Below are positions 1-5,663 of a stretch of 5,663 nucleotides of DNA, in pieces. A program made the translations under genes and the position numbers. The number at the start of each line of letters is the position of its first letter. Position 1 is the first letter of the stretch. The DNA comes from Verrucomicrobiaceae bacterium (GTDB taxonomy: Bacteria; Verrucomicrobiota; Verrucomicrobiae; Verrucomicrobiales; Akkermansiaceae). Location: assembly GCA_947372405.1 (NCBI GenBank), contig CANBTO010000365.1, forward strand, positions 1-5,663, in the 5' to 3' direction. The notes below the pieces were generated by a model. The model was not told the origin of the DNA, did no database searches, and worked only from the letters and a program-made list of their open reading frames with translations.

Positions 1-2090
1 GGATTGAACTGGGCGAACGAGCGGGTGCCTAACGTCGAATCCACCTCGGTCTTGGCGTTGAAAGCGAAAGTCATGAAGGGTGCTTTGGATCCATTGATGC
101 TTCCAGCCGGGATCTGACGTGTGTTCTGCGCGCCTGTGATCGGTATGAAGACCTGCTGAAAATTATTGGCGAAGATCCGGCTCGCGGCACCGTCTCTCCG
201 ATTGGACCCGGTTGAGCCAGTACGCTCCCCCTCCGCCGGACGCTTGTTGCCCATGCAGTAGTCCAGGGAAACCTGTCCGGCTCCAACCGCGTTGGATTCA
301 AAGGCACCGCTCGAGTCGCACAAGATGAAGAAGTCACTGGTGAGTGCCCAACGGCGGCTGTTAAGCTGGGGTCCCGGAGGCACATTGCCTCCAGAGTAGG
401 AATCCTTGCCCGCCGTTAGGTTGTTAGGGGTGGCCGTATAGGTGATGGTGTCCGAGGAATCCACGACGATGTAGTTTTCGGTACTGTCGAGCAGGGGGTT
501 TGTAACTCCTCCCCCGTAGTTGAAGCCCGCCTTGCCGCCGATCGGAATATAGGCCCCGCTCGCTCCCATCGACTTGGTATTTCCGGCTTGAGAAATCATG
601 ATGACCTCACCTGGCTTGAGAACCAGCTGCTGTATTTTTCCTGCACTCAGGTCGCACCAGTGCTGGTCCCTCTTGTTGGAGCCTTTGGAACAGGCGGATA
701 GCGCCAGGGCGCACTTGGGATAGCTCCTCGTGCCGGTGCTGCCGGAGATACTGACGTTCAGGTCGTAAGGGATCTGCCAGAAGCCGGTGACGAAGCAGCT
801 TTCGGGGGGAACCACCACCGGCACGTCAAGCGGATTCCAGAGGGTAAACACTGGATCGAAATCGAGATTCAGAAGATTCTTGCCCGTATTGAATGAAGTA
901 TCGGGGCGCATGCTGAACGACAGCACGAGCTGATAGCTGACGACGATCGGTTGCTTGAAGTGGTGGAAATTATCTGTGGAAGCCGCAATGCCCCCGGCGG
1001 CCAGCTTCAGGTAGGGCGTGTTGGCTCCAATGGAACCTCCCGTGGTATAAGTGCCGCCGCCACCGCGCTGGAGCTGCTCTTGGAGATGATAATAGGCCCA
1101 CAGTTCCTGAAAATTGATACCGGGCTCACCGCTGACGGTGTAGAGGGACTTGGTGGCCAGAGCGGTAATTTCAGTATCACTGAGGATCTGCTCCAGCTTC
1201 ATCGACAGGTCCTTGCGGAACCCTCCCGAGCGAACATTGGTTAGAAGCCCGGTTGACCACGGGGCCAGATCATGGAACAAAGGCCGGGCACCTGCTATGG
1301 AGGACGCCAGGAAGGCGGACTGCTGCCAGCTCGTGACCAGCTGGGTGCGGGGATCATTCGCAGCAAGTCCGGCGAAAGGTTTGATCGCCCCGGCGGCAGC
1401 GAGCTCCGTCGCGTTCCGGGGAGCCGATTGCAATCCCTGACGGATGGCACCCAAGGCAGTGTCAGTCGATAAAGACGGAGTCACCAAGGCCGCCTTCACC
1501 CCTTGGTCGCCGACCCACCACGCAAGCCGTCCCGTTTTGTTGCTGCCTGAGGCAAGACTGAGGGAGGGAACTTTGACCCTGTTGTCCCCAAGGGAGCCTA
1601 GTGTGCCCTCACCCACCAGATCGATTGCGCCCGTACCGGCCAGTTCTGTATCAGCCATTCCGGGTACTACGACCTGGCTCGGATCACCGGAAACCAACCA
1701 AGTGCGAAACGCAGGGTTTGGCCGGGTGTTCGAACCTGCATCCCAAGAGTTGAAAACCCCTGTCCAATATCGGTTGCCAACAGCGGCTGAGGTTTTTCCA
1801 CCATCCCCAGCGGTGCTCATGCGCTGGTCCGCGGTCATTGAGATCCGCTGATCCGGGCCAAGCTGCTTCTGTAGTTCACCAATCGCCAGCATCATCGCCA
1901 TCCGGGCGTTGGCCTTGGCTTCAGCCTGCGCCACGCCTTGCCTTGTGCCACGCAGCGACACCGCCGAGAGGCCCAGCAGTCCCACTGCGACGATAGTCAG
2001 CAGCACCATAAGTGAAAGCGTGACGACCAATGCGAAACCCCGCCCAGCCCGAGGGGCAATCAGCTTGGAGCAATATTCTTGGGTTGTCAT
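1..2090 (-). CDS. Verru_Chthon cassette protein A-like pseudopilin, second copy (partial, C-terminus beyond left edge)
   Basis: The frame is open from an ATG at 2090 to the window edge (696 codons, no stop). The start is secure: in-frame TGA/TAA stops lie about 70 nt upstream and no other start codon falls between; no clear Shine-Dalgarno is seen. Residues 14-47 form a type IV pilin/pseudopilin-like N-terminus: basic residues (R14, R17), then G18|F19 and a long hydrophobic helix (FALVVTLSLMVLLTIVAVG). The usual Glu+5 is replaced by Val. Next comes a helical stretch with ANARMAMMLAIGELQKQLGPDQRIS, which I recognise as typical of TIGR02600 proteins of Verrucomicrobiota. Later blocks shared with the gene at 2976-5663 are FDPVFTLWNPLDVPV (411-425), LKPGE (491-495) and PFMTF (671-675). 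A cysteine cluster (C460, C467, C479) is unusual. By comparison with the paralogue, roughly 500 more residues should lie off the left edge. Family call likely; role as a minor pseudopilin anchored in the inner membrane is inference. Confidence 0.85.
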   Translation of the reverse strand, partial: MTTQEYCSKLIAPRAGRGFALVVTLSLMVLLTIVAVGLLGLSAVSLRGTRQGVAQAEAKANARMAMMLAIGELQKQLGPDQRISMTADQRMSTAGDGGKTSAAVGNRYWTGVFNSWDAGSNTRPNPAFRTWLVSGDPSQVVVPGMADTELAGTGAIDLVGEGTLGSLGDNRVKVPSLSLASGSNKTGRLAWWVGDQGVKAALVTPSLSTDTALGAIRQGLQSAPRNATELAAAGAIKPFAGLAANDPRTQLVTSWQQSAFLASSIAGARPLFHDLAPWSTGLLTNVRSGGFRKDLSMKLEQILSDTEITALATKSLYTVSGEPGINFQELWAYYHLQEQLQRGGGGTYTTGGSIGANTPYLKLAAGGIAASTDNFHHFKQPIVVSYQLVLSFSMRPDTSFNTGKNLLNLDFDPVFTLWNPLDVPVVVPPESCFVTGFWQIPYDLNVSISGSTGTRSYPKCALALSACSKGSNKRDQHWCDLSAGKIQQLVLKPGEVIMISQAGNTKSMGASGAYIPIGGKAGFNYGGGVTNPLLDSTENYIVVDSSDTITYTATPNNLTAGKDSYSGGNVPPGPQLNSRRWALTSDFFILCDSSGAFESNAVGAGQVSLDYCMGNKRPAEGERTGSTGSNRRDGAASRIFANNFQQVFIPITGAQNTRQIPAGSINGSKAPFMTFAFNAKTEVDSTLGTRSFAQFN
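1950..2051 (-). other. type IV pilin/pseudopilin-like N-terminal signal and helix (within the second protein A-like gene)
   Basis: This segment encodes residues 14-47. A short basic stretch (R-A-G-R) ends at G18, followed by F19 and about 27 hydrophobic residues before R47. In pilins a prepilin peptidase cuts between Gly and the following residue and methylates the new N-terminus. Here position +5 after the cut is Val, not Glu. Loss of Glu+5 is a known trait of GspK/PilX-type minor pseudopilins. The cleavage is predicted, not shown. Confidence 0.65.
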
Positions 2091-2253
2091 GAATTGGAAT
2101 GCTTTGGGCTCGGTTTTCGGCTGGCATGGATCATGTCTCGAAAACCTTGGACGAGATTATCATCCGAATACATATTGTAAATACCCTGATTTTCCGTATG
2201 CATTCATAACAGGAACCAAGAATGCTGCAATCCATCCAAAACATCCGATAGAC
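2091..2253 (-). promoter_or_regulatory. intergenic leader, probable promoter region of the second protein A-like gene
   Basis: This is the only real non-coding gap in the window. By hand count it is about 42% G+C (69 of 163), clearly AT-richer than the genes on either side, and the AT excess is strongest at 2156-2220. Minus-strand promoter-like hexamers are weak. TACAAT (2174-2179) matches the -10 consensus at 5 of 6 positions but has no good -35. TTTACA (2176-2181) and GATAAT (2156-2161) resemble -35 and -10 but are only 14 nt apart. I see no riboswitch, RNA gene or Shine-Dalgarno in it. A promoter here is plausible from position and composition only. Confidence 0.3.
2112..2146 (-). promoter_or_regulatory. 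inverted repeat/hairpin in the 5' leader of the second protein A-like gene
   Basis: On the minus strand GGTTTTCG (2146-2139) and CGAAAACC (2119-2112) are perfect 8-bp complements. The 19-nt loop contains a nested CATG-ATC-CATG element able to form 4 more pairs. The structure ends 21 nt before the ATG at 2090. It could be a leader hairpin affecting translation, an operator-like site, or the remains of a terminator of read-through transcripts; no T-run follows. The pairing is directly visible; any function is a guess. Confidence 0.3.
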
Positions 2254-2970
2254 TTAACGCACCGCGCCTACGCGCGCGGTGTCCACAATGGTGGTGACCG
2301 TCGGCACGAGGGCACCCGGCGTGACATGGACGATGAAAAGCCTGCGACAGACGTCGACATACTGCAACTGGCGTTCGGCAAAGGCCACCCATGATCCGCC
2401 CTGCTGGTAATAAAAATTCGTCTGGGCCATGTGGAAATCATCCACCTTGCTGACGGCCGGCACTCTGGTAATTTTGCCGGGATGGACGGGTAGTTTGTGT
2501 TCGCCTGCCTGAATGGCGGTTTCCACGTTGGTCAGGGAAAGCACCCGCGACTCACCTTTGGCAAAGGCTTTCTCCGAATCGTCGATCATCAACAAGCGGT
2601 AGGCGGGCTTTTCACCGGCTGGAGCAGGCATCACGACACAGATCGCCCGCTTGAGATCCGGCGACACCTTGACGCTGGCGGCCATGCTCTCCTCAGGTTT
2701 CTTGGGATCGACTTCAGCCTTGTCGTAGAGCACCAGCACTCCATTGACCGCCTGCATGATCAGGGCTTCGGTGAGAGCCTGAGGCCTGAAGTTCAAGGGA
2801 AACACGGTTCCTGTCTTGTCGGTGTAAAACAGATTGGCGACCGGATGAATCGGATCGTGCAGCACCGCACGGACCTCTACGGGAACCGTGGCATCCCTTT
2901 CCTGAGCATGAGCAACCGCGACTGACAACCCAACAAATGCAAGAATGGAGAGGAATGAATGACCGAACAT
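2254..2970 (-). CDS. exported protein of unknown function (238 aa)
   Basis: Complete gene, ATG at 2970, TAA at 2254-2256. The first 22 residues look like a Sec signal peptide: hydrophobic run FLSILAFVGLSVAVAHA with a likely AHA|Q signal-peptidase site after residue 22. The n-region is weak, with a histidine but no Lys/Arg. The mature part (about 216 aa) has no transmembrane helix and no catalytic motif I can name. It looks like alternating beta strands and turns, e.g. VNGVLVLYDKAE, RLLMIDDSEKAFAKGESRVLSL, HKLPVHPGKITRVP, ending LFIVHVTPGALVPTVTTIVD. The single cysteine (in VDVCRR) argues against disulfides. It starts 5 nt after the upstream protein A-like gene and is therefore very probably co-transcribed with it, placing it in the same envelope or surface process. 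It has no prepilin-type N-terminus, so it does not look like cassette proteins B, C or D as I remember them. The gene is credible from its signal peptide, tight spacing and intact frame; its function is unknown. Confidence 0.85.
   Translation of the reverse strand: MFGHSFLSILAFVGLSVAVAHAQERDATVPVEVRAVLHDPIHPVANLFYTDKTGTVFPLNFRPQALTEALIMQAVNGVLVLYDKAEVDPKKPEESMAASVKVSPDLKRAICVVMPAPAGEKPAYRLLMIDDSEKAFAKGESRVLSLTNVETAIQAGEHKLPVHPGKITRVPAVSKVDDFHMAQTNFYYQQGGSWVAFAERQLQYVDVCRRLFIVHVTPGALVPTVTTIVDTARVGAVR
2260..2281 (-). terminator. GC-rich hairpin at the 3' end of the 238-aa gene (possible atypical terminator)
   Basis: Read on the minus strand, CACCGCGC and GCGCGGTG form a perfect 8-bp stem around a 6-nt loop (GCGTAG). 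The hairpin covers the last codons before the TAA at 2254-2256. It is almost all G-C and should be stable, but no T-run follows; the nearest TTTT is about 20 nt further on. It is therefore not a canonical intrinsic terminator. It could slow transcription, protect the mRNA 3' end, or simply reflect GC-rich codon choice (Thr-Ala-Arg-Val-Gly-Ala-Val). Confidence 0.25.
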
Positions 2971-2975
2971 GTGAA

Positions 2976-5663
2976 TCAGATTTCTTCTTTCGATAGCCAG
3001 CGGAACGACACCAGGTTGAAGCGGCGTCCGAATGTCTTGTTTGCCACGGTTGCCGAGGAATCGCTGTAAACATTGAGCGACGGGCGGTTCACCGGGTCAA
3101 CATATTCCGGCACACGTTGCACCACAGCCTCGGCATAGGCGCGGGCGGTGATGGTTCCATTGGCGTCCTGGGCTTCACCGTAGGAGCGGATGACAAAGGT
3201 GTCGCCGCGCACGGTGGCGGCCGGTTCCAGGATGCGCATCAGATCGCCCTGGGTGACCCAACCGGGCGCACCCGCTGCCGGATTGCCGGTGGTGGCGTCG
3301 GGCGTCTTGTAATTGTAGAGCTTCGTATCACCGACATCCGCAATTTTGATTGGCACCTGGTTGAGAAACGAGTCGGCGGATGTGGCGTTCTGTTTTTCGT
3401 TGATCTCGGATTTGGCGATAGCGGCTTCCAGCGCACCGCTCAGGGAATGCGGGTCGTTCGGCCCGACCTGACGGTTCACAAACTCCGACATCGAGAGGAA
3501 CGGTCCGCGATCACGCACTTCCGCGACAATTTTCACCGCCAGATTTTCAAGTTCGGGCTCGGTGAGTTCGCGATAACCGTTCCAGTCGTTGGATTTTGAG
3601 TTGTCGATTTTCGAGGGATTGATCGCGGGATTGTGGACGACTCCGCCATTGACCAGCGACATCGGGTTGAGAGGCGTGCCGGTGGTCTTCGTGGTTTCAA
3701 GTCCGGCAGTGCGCGCCCACAGGGTGAGGACGTCGGCTTTGTTCATTGCGGCCAGCACCGCCTTCCACGCCTGCACGTTGGTTGAATTCACGTTGAAGGG
3801 TCCGCGGATCATTTGGTATTCGGCGGCGATCTTGTAGGCACCATCCTGCGGTTTGCCGCCTGCGAAGAGTTCCGCCTTGGCAGTGACGGCGGACTTTCCA
3901 CCTGGCAGATAGGGCTGGAAGGCCTGCGATGCCAGCGGCGCACTGCCGTTCATGAATTGCTCGAACACCGTGTCCGGCGTGGTCGCGCCGCGGGTAGCAA
4001 ACGTCGAGAAATAGAAGCGGTCGTAAAGCGCATGGTTCGCGAGCACCGAATGGTCCAGCATCGCGTTGAGAGGGTCGGTCGGATTGGGTTCGATCACCTT
4101 GTCGGCTGACATCAGCGGATGCAGCAGGGAATTGCCAACCGGCTGGACGAATTGCGGCAGATAGGAGGTGGTGAGGGCGTTCGACCGGCGGAAGTCGGCG
4201 ATGGTCTGTAGCGGGCCAGAGGGCAGTTCCAGATAACTGCCGGACTTGATGCCGGTGGTGGAGGTGTTGCCGCTGAGGGCCGGAACCCGGTTGCTGTCCA
4301 CATCCATGTAGTCCTGAAAATTCCCATCGCTCAGGAAGGGTTGAAAATTGAGTTCGTAGGCCTGCACTCCCGGCTTTTCGGTGGCGAGGTTCATCGTGAA
4401 ATTCGACCGGGACGGGTTATGGAAGAGATAGGGTTTGCCCGCCAGGCGGCCGTCCTTGAGCAAGTTGACCTGAGGGCTGTTGATCGCGCTCTTGGTCCGC
4501 GATCCAGTTTCGTACACACCGCCATTGGTGGTGCGGCTATAAGCGGAGAATATCGCGAAGGGATGCACGTAGGCTCCCTGGCTGCCGTAAAGCACTCCCC
4601 CAGGAGCGGCACAGTCCGTCACGGTCAGAGAACCTGAGGGTGGATAGCGGTAAACCCGGTCGTCGAAAATATTCTTGAGGGTGGAGTCATCCGTGTAGTC
4701 GAACTGAAGCTTGGCATAAGGGACAAGAGTGTCCGTGGGGGAGTTGGTTGCCTGGAGCTTGGCATTGACCGCGAAAGTTGGGGCCATATCAACCTTGTTC
4801 AAGGTAGCATTGTCTTTATACGCATTGGGTCTTTGCGCTTTGAATTCCAGATAGAACGTGTCGGTGACCGTTGACTTTGAAATTTTTGGATTCACAGGTG
4901 AAAATCCTCGCATCATCATGAAGGGATGTCCCGACCAGCCTCCCGGATATACACCCCCGGGTTTGCGCATGTGGGCGATCGTCACCGCATACATTTCGTA
5001 TCCGAGACCGGGGGTGTAGGAGGGTTTCGCCTTGATGGCCTTGGTGAGTCTGTTGTCCCAATCGAAACCCACGGTGCTGTGGCCGCTTGATGCATCCGAC
5101 TTGAACGAAGCATTCGGGGCAAAGCTGGGCCCGCAAACCAGTGTCTGCCCGGGCTTCATGACAATCGGGGAGGATATGGGGGAGTTGGGATCAAGCGGGT
5201 TGGTATCGCTCCAATTGGCGATAGTCATGACGAATTTCTTGTCTGTTCTGCCATTGTGATCGCTACCCGCGTCATAGTTCATGGTATTGATGGCTTCGAA
5301 ATTCCCCGGTTCCACGCTCTGGGAAGCGAATCCTCCGCTACCACCCGCTTGGAACATGAAGTTGAAAGCGACCGGTATATTTTCGAAACTGACCTCCATT
5401 TTTTGGAAGGAAATATTGACATTATAGGGGTTGTGTAGGGTGACAACCGGCGTGAAAATGAGATTCAGATGGTAATCGAAATAATCTTTTACGGGGGTGT
5501 TGCCGTTGATCCACCAGACATCGGTTGTTGGTCTGGCCACCACGCTGAAGATGGTATCGACCTTGGCGATGACAGGGGCCGGGTTGTATGCGACAGGAAC
5601 CGGAGCGTTGGAAATGGCAGCTTGGTTGACGGTGAAACTCGGGCTGGTTTCGAGGCTCGCGAG
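2976..5663 (-). CDS. Verru_Chthon cassette protein A-like pseudopilin, first copy (partial, N-terminus beyond right edge)
   Basis: The frame is open from the right edge to a TGA at 2976-2978, giving 895 visible residues. A GTG at 5543 can be mistaken for the start, but 40 sense codons precede it in frame and homology extends across it. Blocks shared with the gene at 1-2090 are FTPVVTLHNPYNV (visible residues 70-82), MKPGQ (169-173) and PFAIF (368-372). Further along come RGPFNVNSTNVQAW (620-633), the segment LTEPELENLAVKIVAEV leading to RGPFLSMSEFVNRQV (719-733), DTFVIRSYGEAQDANG, AYAEAVVQRVPEYVD, and the tail FGRRFNLVSFRWL. I recognise this C-terminal set as characteristic of TIGR02600 (Verru_Chthon cassette protein A). 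FNVNST and the second RGPF element resemble the NvNTA and 'pF.s..ef' elements of the helix-hairpin-helix-like domains of GspK. Judging from the paralogue, about 340 N-terminal residues, including the pseudopilin helix, are missing, so the full protein is probably about 1,240 aa. Only two cysteines are visible. Large envelope protein; exact role unproven. Confidence 0.87.
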   Translation of the reverse strand, partial: LASLETSPSFTVNQAAISNAPVPVAYNPAPVIAKVDTIFSVVARPTTDVWWINGNTPVKDYFDYHLNLIFTPVVTLHNPYNVNISFQKMEVSFENIPVAFNFMFQAGGSGGFASQSVEPGNFEAINTMNYDAGSDHNGRTDKKFVMTIANWSDTNPLDPNSPISSPIVMKPGQTLVCGPSFAPNASFKSDASSGHSTVGFDWDNRLTKAIKAKPSYTPGLGYEMYAVTIAHMRKPGGVYPGGWSGHPFMMMRGFSPVNPKISKSTVTDTFYLEFKAQRPNAYKDNATLNKVDMAPTFAVNAKLQATNSPTDTLVPYAKLQFDYTDDSTLKNIFDDRVYRYPPSGSLTVTDCAAPGGVLYGSQGAYVHPFAIFSAYSRTTNGGVYETGSRTKSAINSPQVNLLKDGRLAGKPYLFHNPSRSNFTMNLATEKPGVQAYELNFQPFLSDGNFQDYMDVDSNRVPALSGNTSTTGIKSGSYLELPSGPLQTIADFRRSNALTTSYLPQFVQPVGNSLLHPLMSADKVIEPNPTDPLNAMLDHSVLANHALYDRFYFSTFATRGATTPDTVFEQFMNGSAPLASQAFQPYLPGGKSAVTAKAELFAGGKPQDGAYKIAAEYQMIRGPFNVNSTNVQAWKAVLAAMNKADVLTLWARTAGLETTKTTGTPLNPMSLVNGGVVHNPAINPSKIDNSKSNDWNGYRELTEPELENLAVKIVAEVRDRGPFLSMSEFVNRQVGPNDPHSLSGALEAAIAKSEINEKQNATSADSFLNQVPIKIADVGDTKLYNYKTPDATTGNPAAGAPGWVTQGDLMRILEPAATVRGDTFVIRSYGEAQDANGTITARAYAEAVVQRVPEYVDPVNRPSLNVYSDSSATVANKTFGRRFNLVSFRWLSKEEI
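2981..2990 (-). promoter_or_regulatory. likely ribosome binding site of the 238-aa gene, inside the upstream CDS
   Basis: On the minus strand the sequence AAAGAAGAAA ends 10 nt before the ATG at 2970. It is the only purine-rich stretch nearby and lies wholly within the last codons of the upstream gene, where it encodes Lys-Glu-Glu. The gap between the genes is only 5 nt (2971-2975), so ribosomes terminating at 2976 would sit over this start, which suggests translational coupling. It is a weak match to the GGAGG consensus. Confidence 0.4.

Noticed and set aside
1921..2127. Minus-strand 68-aa frame starting at 2127, upstream of the second protein A-like gene
   Set aside because: It overlaps the pseudopilin-like start in another frame. 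The 2090 frame encodes a clear prepilin-like helix and stays open to the edge, while this one gives a basic, featureless peptide.
2167..2185. Small TACA-ATA-TGTA inverted repeat in the AT-rich gap as an operator
   Set aside because: Only 4-bp arms in AT-rich sequence, which is expected by chance.
1909..2394. Plus-strand 161-aa reading frame crossing the intergenic gap
   Set aside because: It is antisense to two well-supported minus-strand genes, has low-complexity composition and no recognisable motif or signal.
2497..2925. Plus-strand 142-aa reading frame
   Set aside because: It lies wholly antisense within the exported 238-aa gene and mirrors its codon pattern; no motif or start signal.
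3117..3599. Plus-strand 160-aa reading frame
   Set aside because: It is antisense to the conserved C-terminal region of the first protein A-like gene; a shadow of GC-rich coding sequence.
5541..5543. GTG as the start codon of the first protein A-like gene
   Set aside because: The frame is open for 40 codons upstream to the window edge, and a central-region block lies only about 30 codons after it, so the true N-terminus must be hundreds of residues upstream.
1..5663. CRISPR array, tRNA/rRNA, insertion sequence, toxin-antitoxin or defence system
   Set aside because: I saw no regularly spaced repeats, cloverleaf, transposase motif or terminal inverted repeats, and all coding capacity is explained by the three minus-strand genes.

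Overview
The window reads as a piece of a Verrucomicrobiota chromosome, of the Verrucomicrobium/Luteolibacter/Chthoniobacter type. All three genes lie on the minus strand. Two of them resemble 'Verru_Chthon cassette protein A' (the TIGR02600 family), a set of very large pseudopilin-like proteins that I know only from this phylum. This assignment rests on recognising motifs by eye; no database search was possible. The sequence is moderately GC-rich, codes densely on one strand, and shows no sign of mobile elements, RNA genes or CRISPR.

In the direction of transcription (right to left): (1) 5663-2976 is the C-terminal 895 codons of a protein A-like gene whose start lies beyond the right edge. 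(2) 2970-2254 is a complete 238-aa exported protein of unknown function. It starts 5 nt after gene 1 and is probably translationally coupled to it. (3) 2253-2091 is a 163-bp gap, about 42% G+C by hand count and AT-richer than its flanks. It has an inverted repeat near the next start and only weak promoter-like hexamers. (4) 2090-1 is the N-terminal 696 codons of a second protein A-like gene, still open at the left edge. It begins with a type IV pilin/pseudopilin-like membrane helix.

The two large proteins are paralogues. Three motif blocks occur in the same order and at similar spacing in both, although they overlap only in their central parts. Gene 3 supplies the N-terminal view (prepilin-like helix without Glu+5) and gene 1 the C-terminal view (an 'FNVNST' motif, an 'RGPFLSMSEF' motif and a C-terminal 'FGRRF..VSFRWL' tail). 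Together they suggest a GspK/PilX-like architecture: a large minor pseudopilin that could sit at the tip of a type II secretion or type IV pilus-like fibre. That functional idea is inference. The small exported protein between them could be a partner, substrate or surface component of the same apparatus.
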